Origin: Caryophanales bacterium UBA1744
GTDB lineage: Bacteria > Bacillota_I > Bacilli_A > RFN20 > CAG-826
Assembly: GCA_002314915.1 (NCBI GenBank)
Contig: DCHU01000058.1
Location: forward strand, 1 to 28,365
DNA: 28,365 nucleotides
Direction: 5' to 3'
Under the pieces are notes generated by a model that ran no database searches, had not been told where the DNA came from, and worked only from the letters and a program-made list of their open reading frames with translations. The position numbers and the translations under genes were made by a program. Below are positions 23,204 through 28,365 of this stretch, piece after piece. Within the stretch, counting starts at the first letter, position 1; each line of letters begins with the position of its first letter.

Positions 23204-23330
23204 CTTCGTCGGCTCTCTAAGAGAGACCAAATACACACCTCGTGGATTCAGCACCGTGTTCCCTGATGGACGAAGAAGTTTAAAAATCGTCAGGGTGGTC
23301 AGTTGTTAGAAGCGAGGGAGGCACAAACAA
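23204..23330 (+). promoter_or_regulatory. Structured rpsB leader, candidate S2 autoregulatory element
   Basis: Several helices can form: GGCTCTC with GAGAGACC around a TAA loop (23211-23228, one bulged A); CCCTGA with TCAGGG (23261-23266 and 23290-23295), extended inward by CGA/TCG; and CTTCGTC with GACGAAG (23204-23210 and 23269-23275), whose 5' arm, however, overlaps the predicted start site. Autogenous S2 leaders are known from several bacteria. The layout is consistent with one, but no consensus was compared. Confidence 0.45.
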
Positions 23331-23345
23331 ATGGAGGTCACAAAA

Positions 23346-24353
23346 ATGAGTGACGAAATCAAGGAAGTTGTCGCAGAGACAGCACCTGCAGCCGAGGTCA
23401 CAATGGCTGATGTCGTGAGAGATCCAAATGCTCCTATCATGACAATGAAGAAACTTCTCGAAGCAGGAGTTCACTTCGGACACCAGACACGCAGATGGAA
23501 CCCAAAGATGGGCAGATTCATCTACGGTGCAAGAAATGGCATTTACCTTATCGATTTAACAAAGACAGTCGCACAGGTCAACTCAGCATATGCTAAGTTA
23601 AAAGAAATCGTCGACAATGGCGGCAAAGTCTTATTTGTTGGCACAAAGCCATCATCACAGCAGATCGTTATCGATGAAGCAACCCGTTCAGGTTCATTCT
23701 ACATCGCTAACAGATGGTTAGGCGGCACATTAACAAACTTCCGCACAATCATGGGCAGAATCAAACACCTCAAAGATCTCGAAGCTATGGAAGCTGACGG
23801 AACATTTGACACTCTTCCAAAGAAGGAAGTTGCTGTCTTAAGAAAAGAGATGGAAAAACTCTCTAAGAACCTTGGCGGTATCAAAGAGATGAGAAGACTC
23901 CCACAGGCTATCGTTGTCACAGACCCATCAGTCGAGCACAACGCAGTCACAGAAGCAAAGAAGCTTAACATCCCAGTATTCGGAATCTGCGATACAAACG
24001 ATGATCCAGATACAGTTAACTTCGCAATCCCTTCAAACAACGATGCATCTGCATCAGTCAAGCTCTTAGTTTCAGTCTTAGCAGACGCTATCATCGAATC
24101 AAAGGGCGGCATCACAGCAGTTGCTTACGTCAAAGACGAAGGCGAAGAAGCTACAATGAAGGACGCAGTCAAGGCTGCTGACATCGCAAATGAACAGCGT
24201 AGAGCTGCAATCCGTCAGGCTCGCCAGGAGAGAGAAGCACGCAATGCTAAGATCCAGGAAGAAAGAAGAGCAAGATGGGCTGCTAAGAAGGCTGCAGAAG
24301 CTGCACCTAAGGCAGAAGCTGCTGCTCCAGCTGCAGAAGGAGAGGCAAAATAA
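23346..24353 (+). CDS. rpsB: Small ribosomal subunit protein uS2
   Basis: A 335-residue S2. The conserved body begins at [19 protein letters not shown] and contains [14 protein letters not shown] and [10 protein letters not shown]. It also has the [20 protein letters not shown] region of the family. Two in-frame starts are possible. ATG 23346 has GGAGG eight bases upstream (23333-23337) and is preferred; ATG 23331 has GGGAGG at 23316-23321 and would add five residues. Both leave an extra N-terminal segment of about 30 residues, rich in Ala and Glu. The C-terminus carries an Arg/Glu helix and an Ala/Pro/Glu/Lys tail of about 40 residues beyond the usual S2 length. The stop shares a base with tsf. 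Confidence 0.97.
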   Translation: MSDEIKEVVAETAPAAEVTMADVVRDPNAPIMTMKKLLEAGVHFGHQTRRWNPKMGRFIYGARNGIYLIDLTKTVAQVNSAYAKLKEIVDNGGKVLFVGTKPSSQQIVIDEATRSGSFYIANRWLGGTLTNFRTIMGRIKHLKDLEAMEADGTFDTLPKKEVAVLRKEMEKLSKNLGGIKEMRRLPQAIVVTDPSVEHNAVTEAKKLNIPVFGICDTNDDPDTVNFAIPSNNDASASVKLLVSVLADAIIESKGGITAVAYVKDEGEEATMKDAVKAADIANEQRRAAIRQARQEREARNAKIQEERRARWAAKKAAEAAPKAEAAAPAAEGEAK

Positions 24354-25198
24354 TGGCTGACCAGAATACAATCGCTTTAATCAAAACTCTTCGTGAAAGA
24401 ACCGGCGCAGGCATGATGGACTGCAAGAAGGCTCTTGAAGAGAACGGAATGGACGTCGAGAAAGCTATCGACTATCTCCGTGAAAAAGGAATCGCTAAAG
24501 CTGCAAAGCGTGCTGATAGAACAGCTGCTGAGGGCTTAACAAAAGTCAAAGTCTGCGAAAAGTGCGGAAAAGTTGGCGTTGTTGAAATCAACTGCGAAAC
24601 AGACTTCGTTGCACGTTCAGACAAGTTCATCGAATTAACAGAAGGCTGCTTACAGTATGTCATGCAGAACGAGCCAGCTTCATTAGAGGCTGCTGTTGAA
24701 GGCACAGCTGCATTATTCAACGATGCATCAGTTGCTCTCGGCGAAAAGCTCGGCTTCAGAAGATTCTCAGTCTGCAACCCAGCAGAAGGACAGGGCGTTG
24801 GAGCTTACATCCACATGGGTGGTAAGATCTCTGTCTATGTCGTTCTTGAAAAGGCTGACGCAGAACTCGCAAACGGCTTAGCAATGCACATCGCTGCTAA
24901 CAACCCAGCATACATCGCTCTTGAAGATGTCCCAGCTGACATCCGCGAGAGAGAGCAGAACATCGCTCTTGCTGAAATCGCTGCTGATCCAAAACTTGCT
25001 TCAAAACCAGAAATGGCTAAGGCAAAGATCGCTCAGGGTAAGGTTGACAAGAGACTTTCAGAGTCATGCTTATTATTCCAGGCATACCTCATGGATGGTT
25101 CAAAGACCATCGCTCAGGTCATGGAAGAGAAGCACAACAAGGTCGTCTCATTCGTCCGCTTCCAGGTTGGCGAAGGCATCGAAAAAGCTGCTGAATAA
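24353..25198 (+). CDS. tsf: Elongation factor Ts
   Basis: A 281-residue EF-Ts, the guanine nucleotide exchange factor for EF-Tu. The N-terminal UBA-like domain reads LRERTGAGMMDCKKALEEN (about 13-31), followed by the conserved AIDYLREKGIAKAAKRADR. The EF-Tu contact segment VEINCETDFVARSDKF is complete, and the two EF-Ts core subdomains follow, with HIAANNPAYI. It is translated through a TAATG overlap with rpsB, and the rpsB-tsf unit ends in the terminator at 25281. The codon usage is strongly biased toward ATC, AAG and GTC, as expected for a highly expressed gene. Confidence 0.97.
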   Translation: MADQNTIALIKTLRERTGAGMMDCKKALEENGMDVEKAIDYLREKGIAKAAKRADRTAAEGLTKVKVCEKCGKVGVVEINCETDFVARSDKFIELTEGCLQYVMQNEPASLEAAVEGTAALFNDASVALGEKLGFRRFSVCNPAEGQGVGAYIHMGGKISVYVVLEKADAELANGLAMHIAANNPAYIALEDVPADIREREQNIALAEIAADPKLASKPEMAKAKIAQGKVDKRLSESCLLFQAYLMDGSKTIAQVMEEKHNKVVSFVRFQVGEGIEKAAE

Positions 25199-25280
25199 CG
25201 TTAAAACAAATAAAGATTCGAACCTATAAAATTCTAGTGTTTTACAGGGTCTTATCAAAATTCCACTTAAGTGGCACAGT

Positions 25281-25312
25281 AGGGTGTCGGTTAATCCGGC
25301 ACCTTTTCTTTT
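25281..25312 (+). terminator. Rho-independent terminator after tsf
   Basis: AGGGTGTCGG (25281-25290) and CCGGCACCTT (25296-25305), with two G-T pairs and a TTAAT loop, are followed by TTTCTTTT. A separate 12-bp palindrome, CCACTTAAGTGG (25263-25274), lies just before it. Confidence 0.88.
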
Positions 25313-25349
25313 GTCTCTTTTGCATTAATAGAAAGGAAATTTTTGGTTT

Positions 25350-25375
25350 AAAAAAGGCTCTCCATAAGAAGAACC
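25350..25375 (-). terminator. Rho-independent terminator of the second lipoprotein gene
   Basis: On the minus strand GGTTCTTC (25375-25368) pairs with GGAGAGCC (25363-25356), with two G-T pairs and a TTAT loop, followed by six T residues (25355-25350). It lies directly after the lipoprotein stop codon. Confidence 0.85.
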
Positions 25376-25378
25376 AAT

Positions 25379-25690
25379 TTAAGCTGCGAATGCGTGGGTT
25401 ACGTACCACATTGGTGGTTCGGATGCATCCCAATGGTCATAGAAAACCCTGAAGGATGTTTCGAAATCAAAATCCTTGATATCAACTCTTTTGAAGGATT
25501 GCGAGTAATACTTGCAATTATCCGAGAACTTCAATCGAACCTCGCCAAATTCATAATAGTATTTGTTTTCCTGGAGGGAATATGTAACCTCTCTGGATTC
25601 TTTGTAGTAGTAGCTGTTTTTGGATGCACAAGAACATAAGGCTAGTGAAGATATGGCAATGAATAACGTCAGACACATATATTTTTTCAT
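25379..25690 (-). CDS. Second small secreted lipoprotein
   Basis: A 103-residue protein that starts with MKK, a hydrophobic core and a lipobox (LCSC, lipidated Cys most likely residue 21; LALC with Cys19 is the alternative). The mature part is rich in Tyr, Lys and Glu (SYYYKESREVTYS, KYYYEFGEVRLKF) and ends with a Trp/His segment. I do not recognise it. ATG 25690 is chosen over an earlier in-frame ATG because AAGGGGG lies seven bases before it. It follows a truncated trypsin-like protease reading frame by ten bases, repeating the protease-then-lipoprotein order seen at 11395-12860, although the two lipoproteins are not obviously similar in sequence. Confidence 0.8.
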   Translation of the reverse strand: MKKYMCLTLFIAISSLALCSCASKNSYYYKESREVTYSLQENKYYYEFGEVRLKFSDNCKYYSQSFKRVDIKDFDFETSFRVFYDHWDASEPPMWYVTHAFAA

Positions 25691-25700
25691 AATAGCCCCC

Positions 25701-25946
25701 TTACAACGCCCAATCGACTCTTGCATTAATTATCCATGATTCGATGTATGAAGAAATCCTATAGGCAACATTATAATTTATCAACCAATTGTGGATGCCA
25801 CCACTGTGAATACCTACAATATAATTAGTGTTTCCATAGAATATTGGGGCGCCAATGGCTTCATTCGCTTTTGCGATAGATATGTTTTGTTCCGTAACCG
25901 AGAGAAGGCAAGAAGAAATAACTCCTAAAAAGTTCAATAAAAGCAT
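25701..25946 (-). pseudogene. C-terminal remnant of a trypsin-like serine protease
   Basis: An 81-residue reading frame whose C-terminal 55 residues match the end of V8/S1B-type proteases: EAIGAPIFYGNTNYIVGIHSGG, where intact members have a (G)xSG[SG]P box followed by a strand and GIHxGG, and then an amphipathic final helix (YRISSYIESWI). The catalytic Ser position is Ile here (AIGAP), and the His- and Asp-bearing parts of the domain are absent; the frame upstream closes at a TGA near 25989. An ATG at 25946 with a possible AAGGGG could still allow a short secreted product, since the first 16 residues are hydrophobic. It is read here as a decayed gene. Its TAA stop forms part of the ribosome-binding region of the lipoprotein gene. 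Confidence 0.65.
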
Positions 25947-25959
25947 TCGAGATCCCCTT

Positions 25960-25983
25960 TTTATTTCTATATATAGAAATAAA
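25960..25983. repeat. 24-bp perfect palindrome between the protease remnant and pyrH
   Basis: TTTATTTCTATA followed by its exact reverse complement TATAGAAATAAA, centred between 25971 and 25972. It lies 13 bases before the protease-remnant ATG on the minus strand and about 120 bases before pyrH on the plus strand. It contains only two G/C base pairs, so as an RNA hairpin it would be weak; an operator or recombination scar is possible. Confidence 0.6.
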
Positions 25984-26087
25984 TGTCAATATAATCAAAC
26001 GGGTTTTGCTACTTATGGAAGCCAACATATATTTGGTGACGATACTTCGGTTATCTTTTTATAATCCTATCGTCGATACAATTTTTA

Positions 26088-26095
26088 TGTATAAT
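26088..26095 (+). promoter_or_regulatory. pyrH promoter, nearly leaderless
   Basis: TG followed directly by consensus TATAAT (26090-26095) lies ten bases before the pyrH ATG. The predicted start near 26102 leaves a leader of three bases. The -35 region is poor. GACGATA (26038-26044) and TATCGTC (26068-26074) form an inverted repeat over the upstream region. A second TATAAT at 25990-25995 could give a longer transcript. Confidence 0.55.
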
Positions 26096-26104
26096 ATATG
26101 CAAT

Positions 26105-26827
26105 ATGAAACCATTATATAAATCTGTAATCATTAAAGTCTCGGGTGAATCCTTGCAGGATACCAAAGACAAGTCTTGCTATGACAAGACAAAATTAGAC
26201 TCTGTTGCCAAAACTGTAAAAGAAGCAACAGACCTTGGAGTTCATGTCGCAGTAGTCGTTGGAGCCGGAAACATTTGGAGAGGAAGACTTGCCGAAAAAG
26301 TCGGAATTGACCAGTCCACAGGCGATTACATGGGGATGCTTGGCACTATCATGAACGCTCTTGCTCTTCAGTCTGCATTCGAAGAAATTGGGCTCGACAC
26401 AAGAGTCATGTCTGCAATCAATGTCCCTCAGGTCTGCGAACCTTATATCAAACGTAAGGCAGTCCACCATTTAAACAACGGCCGTGTAGTCATCTTTGCG
26501 GGCGGTACTGGCTCACCATTCTTCACAACCGATTCTTGCGCCACATTAAGAGCGTTAGACGTTGGAACCGAGGCAATTCTCATGGGCAAGAATGGAGTGG
26601 AGGGTGTTCTAGACTCAGATCCAAGAGTCAACCCAGATGCAAAACTCATCGAACACCTCACATATCAGGAAGTTGTCGAGAAAAAGCTCGGAGTTATGGA
26701 TTTAACAGCAGTTGCGATGTTAAGCAACACAAACATCAAGATTCACGTCTTCAATATGAGTGACTCAAATAATGTCATCAAAGTGTTGAAGGGCGAAAAA
26801 GTCGGAAGCATCATTTCAAAGGAGTAA
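26105..26827 (+). CDS. pyrH: UMP kinase
   Basis: A 240-residue bacterial UMP kinase of the amino-acid kinase family, which makes UDP from UMP and ATP. The N-terminal KVSGESLQ (residues 9-16; more often KLSGEAL) binds phosphate. VVGAGNIWRGRL and the GDYMGMLGTIMNALALQ helix are diagnostic, and FAGGTGSPFFTTDSCATLRA is the UMP-binding region. ATG 26105 is chosen because upstream in-frame ATG codons fall in or before the -10 element. No Shine-Dalgarno is available at 26105, so the message looks leaderless. frr follows after three bases, as in most Firmicutes, and the pair shares the terminator at 27440. Confidence 0.95.
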   Translation: MKPLYKSVIIKVSGESLQDTKDKSCYDKTKLDSVAKTVKEATDLGVHVAVVVGAGNIWRGRLAEKVGIDQSTGDYMGMLGTIMNALALQSAFEEIGLDTRVMSAINVPQVCEPYIKRKAVHHLNNGRVVIFAGGTGSPFFTTDSCATLRALDVGTEAILMGKNGVEGVLDSDPRVNPDAKLIEHLTYQEVVEKKLGVMDLTAVAMLSNTNIKIHVFNMSDSNNVIKVLKGEKVGSIISKE

Positions 26828-26830
26828 TAT

Positions 26831-27376
26831 ATGGACGATTTAGTAATCGAAGCCAAGAGCAACATGGACAAGACCATTGAGGCTCTTAAGAACAATTTCG
26901 CAAAGCTCAGAAGCGGCAGAGCAAACCCTGCAATGTTAAGAGGCATCCAGTGCGATTATTATGGAGAGAAGATGGATATCTCGTCTTTATCCTCAATCAA
27001 CATGCCTGAACCACGTCAGCTCGTTGTTAAGCCTTATTCAAGAGAAGACATCAAGGCAATCGCAACCGCTCTTCAGGCTGCAAACCTCGGCATCAACCCA
27101 CAGGTTGAAGCAGACTGCATCCGCCTTATCATCCCACCTCTCACCGAGGATGTCAGACGTGATATCGCAAAGCAGGCAAAGGGTTTAGCAGATGATGCTA
27201 AGGTCGCTGTCAGAAACATCAGACGTGACTACCTTAGCTTAATCAAAGATGACGATTCAATGTCAGATGACTACAAGGATAGAGTCGAAGAAGACATCCA
27301 GAAGGTCGTTGACGCCTCAAATAAGGCAATTGATGAAGTCCTCGCTGTTAAGCAGAAGGAAATCATGACCATCTAA
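26831..27376 (+). CDS. frr: Ribosome recycling factor
   Basis: A 181-residue RRF, which with EF-G splits the post-termination ribosome. The family helices and the hinge are clear: LRSGRANPAMLRGI (about 27-40), SSINMPEPRQLVVKPYS, IRLIIPPLTEDVRRDIAKQAK, and the C-terminal helix AKVAVRNIRRDYL. The Shine-Dalgarno AAAGGAG (26818-26824) lies inside the end of pyrH. uppS and cdsA, which follow in B. subtilis, are absent; a terminator comes next and the conserved block ends here. Confidence 0.97.
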   Translation: MDDLVIEAKSNMDKTIEALKNNFAKLRSGRANPAMLRGIQCDYYGEKMDISSLSSINMPEPRQLVVKPYSREDIKAIATALQAANLGINPQVEADCIRLIIPPLTEDVRRDIAKQAKGLADDAKVAVRNIRRDYLSLIKDDDSMSDDYKDRVEEDIQKVVDASNKAIDEVLAVKQKEIMTI

Positions 27377-27439
27377 AGAAACGGTGTTTGTCCATTTGAA
27401 AGAATAATCGACCCCTTTCATTTTATAAATGTAATAATA

Positions 27440-27468
27440 GGCATCCATTTTTGCCGGATGCCTTTTTT
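27440..27468 (+). terminator. Rho-independent terminator after frr
   Basis: GGCATCC (27440-27446) and GGATGCC (27456-27462) form a perfect 7-bp stem with a nine-base loop, followed by six T residues. Confidence 0.92.
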
Positions 27469-27703
27469 AATTATCAGTAGCGGACACATTCGATCGGCGA
27501 AGAAAACTATTCTTTAAGAAGTATCAAGCCCGTTAGGGATTTGATTTTAATCTGTTATGAAATTATTCTACAAAAACATGTAAAATAAAACATAACAAAT
27601 ATGTAAAATAGAACACAACAAATATGTAAAATAAAACATAACAAATATGTAAAGTAATATTGAAAGAAGTGGATAAGAGTGTCATTATATTTTTGGTGAT
27701 ATT
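27469..27703. other. AT-rich intergenic region before the terminal ATPase gene
   Basis: With the frr trailer, the gene-free stretch spans 27377-27703. After the terminator it holds about 100 bases without visible signals, then the 23-bp tandem repeats (27577-27659). Next comes a possible promoter: TTGAAA at 27660-27665 with CATTAT 17 bases later. Base composition drops sharply in G+C relative to the genes upstream, which suggests a boundary with acquired DNA. Confidence 0.5.
27577..27659 (+). repeat. Tandem 23-bp repeat array, three units plus a partial fourth
   Basis: Units begin at 27577, 27600, 27623 and 27646, each with the pattern TATGTAAAATAAAACAT plus AACAAA. The first unit has C for T at its first base, the second has two changes, and the last stops after 14 bases. 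Within each intact unit TATGT and ACATA form a short inverted repeat, so each could bind a dimeric protein. The 23-bp period is near two DNA turns. Confidence 0.85.
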
Positions 27704-28365
27704 ATGAATAATTATAAAAAAAGAATTGTAGATGATTTGCTTGATTTAAAATTAGAATCATTCGGTGCAACATTGATTGTTGGTCCAAAAGGATGCGGAA
27801 AGACAACAACTGCAAAGCAAAAATCTAATAGTTTCATTGAATTTCAAGACGAAGATAAAAGAGAAAACTATTTAAGCGTAGCTGAAAATATGCCTTCCAA
27901 ATTACTGATTGGAGAAAACCCTAGATTATTTGATGAATGGCAAGATGCACCTAAAATCTGGGGAGCAATTCGTAAATCGATAGACGATAGAAATGAAACT
28001 GGATTATATATATTAACTGGGTCTTCTTCACAAAATGTTGAAACACCACACACAGGAACAACTAGGATTTCGACTCTTAAAATGTATCCTATGAGTTTAT
28101 ATGAAAGTGGTGAATCATCAGGCGAAGTCTCTTTATTGAATCTGTTTCAAAGAAAAGAAATGGAATTTGTTGAGTCAAAATTAACTATTGATGCGTTAAT
28201 TCATTCAATATGTAGAGGTGGCTGGCCAAGAGCGCTGTTGAACAAGACAATACGTTCCCAATTAGAAATTGCTAATGACTTGTTCTATCAAACTTGTCAT
28301 AGAGATATTTCAGCTATAGATGGAGTAAGAAGAAATCCGCTATGGGCGGAAAAAGTCCTTAAATC
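27704..28365 (+). CDS. AAA-type ATPase of the DUF4143 group, 5' part (runs off the window)
   Basis: An open frame of 220 codons without a stop. It begins with ATG 27704 after GGTGAT (27695-27700), the downstream half of a Shine-Dalgarno. The protein has a Walker A box GPKGCGKTT (27-35), a Walker B-like RLFDEWQ (74-80) and the LTGSSS sensor region (104-109). Arg121 in TTRISTLKMYPMSLYE is typical of the small AAA ATPases that carry a C-terminal DUF4143 domain; GGWPRALL near residue 172 also fits. The missing C-terminal part would settle the family. Codon usage is AT rich and unlike that of frr or tsf, so the gene is probably acquired. The function of this family is unknown; tandem repeats lie in its promoter region. 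Confidence 0.85.
   Translation, partial: MNNYKKRIVDDLLDLKLESFGATLIVGPKGCGKTTTAKQKSNSFIEFQDEDKRENYLSVAENMPSKLLIGENPRLFDEWQDAPKIWGAIRKSIDDRNETGLYILTGSSSQNVETPHTGTTRISTLKMYPMSLYESGESSGEVSLLNLFQRKEMEFVESKLTIDALIHSICRGGWPRALLNKTIRSQLEIANDLFYQTCHRDISAIDGVRRNPLWAEKVLK

Noticed and set aside
26038..26074. Terminator/antiterminator switch in the pyrH leader
   Set aside because: GACGATA could pair with TATCGTC or join the small UUCG hairpin, but the competing partner lies downstream of the T run, which does not fit a standard antiterminator.
27577..27659. Possible CRISPR array
   Set aside because: The 23-bp units are directly adjacent without spacers and very AT rich, and no cas gene is near. A tandem repeat is the better reading.

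Overview
The window looks like chromosome from a low-to-moderate GC Firmicute: a member of Bacilli or Erysipelotrichia, possibly one of the uncultured gut lineages related to RF39/RFN20 (this placement is inference). Three things point there. The order of housekeeping genes follows the Bacillus subtilis rpmB-to-frr region closely. Shine-Dalgarno sequences are strong and A/G rich. TGA is used as a stop (rimM, lepB, the protease), which argues against the Mycoplasma/Spiroplasma code.

Layout. 1-599: 3' end of a 23S rRNA and a complete 5S rRNA. 770-2661: a three-gene unit (unknown 124-aa protein, NfeD-like protein, SPFH/stomatin protein). 2687-4844: Asp23 protein and FakA-type fatty acid kinase subunit. 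4874-11300: recG, plsX, rnc, ftsY, ylxM, ffh. 11395-12907, minus strand: a trypsin-like secreted protease and a small lipoprotein, apparently inserted. 12947-14903, minus strand: rpsP-khpA-rimM-trmD. 14956-17899: rplS, lepB, rbgA, rnhB. 17902-23165: dprA, topA, trmFO, xerC. 23176-25312: rpsB and tsf. 25350-25946, minus strand: a second small lipoprotein preceded by the tail of a trypsin-like protease. 26088-27468: pyrH and frr. 27577-28365: a tandem 23-bp repeat array and the start of an AAA-type ATPase gene that runs off the window.

Compared with B. subtilis, rpsP-khpA-rimM-trmD is inverted so that it diverges from rplS. fapR, fabD, fabG, acpP and smc are absent between recG and ftsY, and hslVU-codY is absent between xerC and rpsB. 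The conserved genes serve membrane lipid synthesis (fakA, plsX), protein export (ftsY, ylxM, ffh, lepB), translation and ribosome assembly (rpsP, khpA, rimM, trmD, rplS, rbgA, rpsB, tsf, frr, trmFO), DNA processing (recG, rnhB, dprA, topA, xerC) and UMP supply (pyrH).

The least ordinary parts are: the two protease-plus-lipoprotein loci on the minus strand at breaks in the conserved gene order; first genes of transcription units that appear to be transcribed almost without a leader (recG, lepB, pyrH); two hairpin terminators fused to translation signals (khpA/rimM and rnhB/dprA); several perfect palindromes in promoters; and the repeat array in front of the terminal ATPase gene. No CRISPR array, tRNA gene, insertion sequence or known defence cluster was seen.
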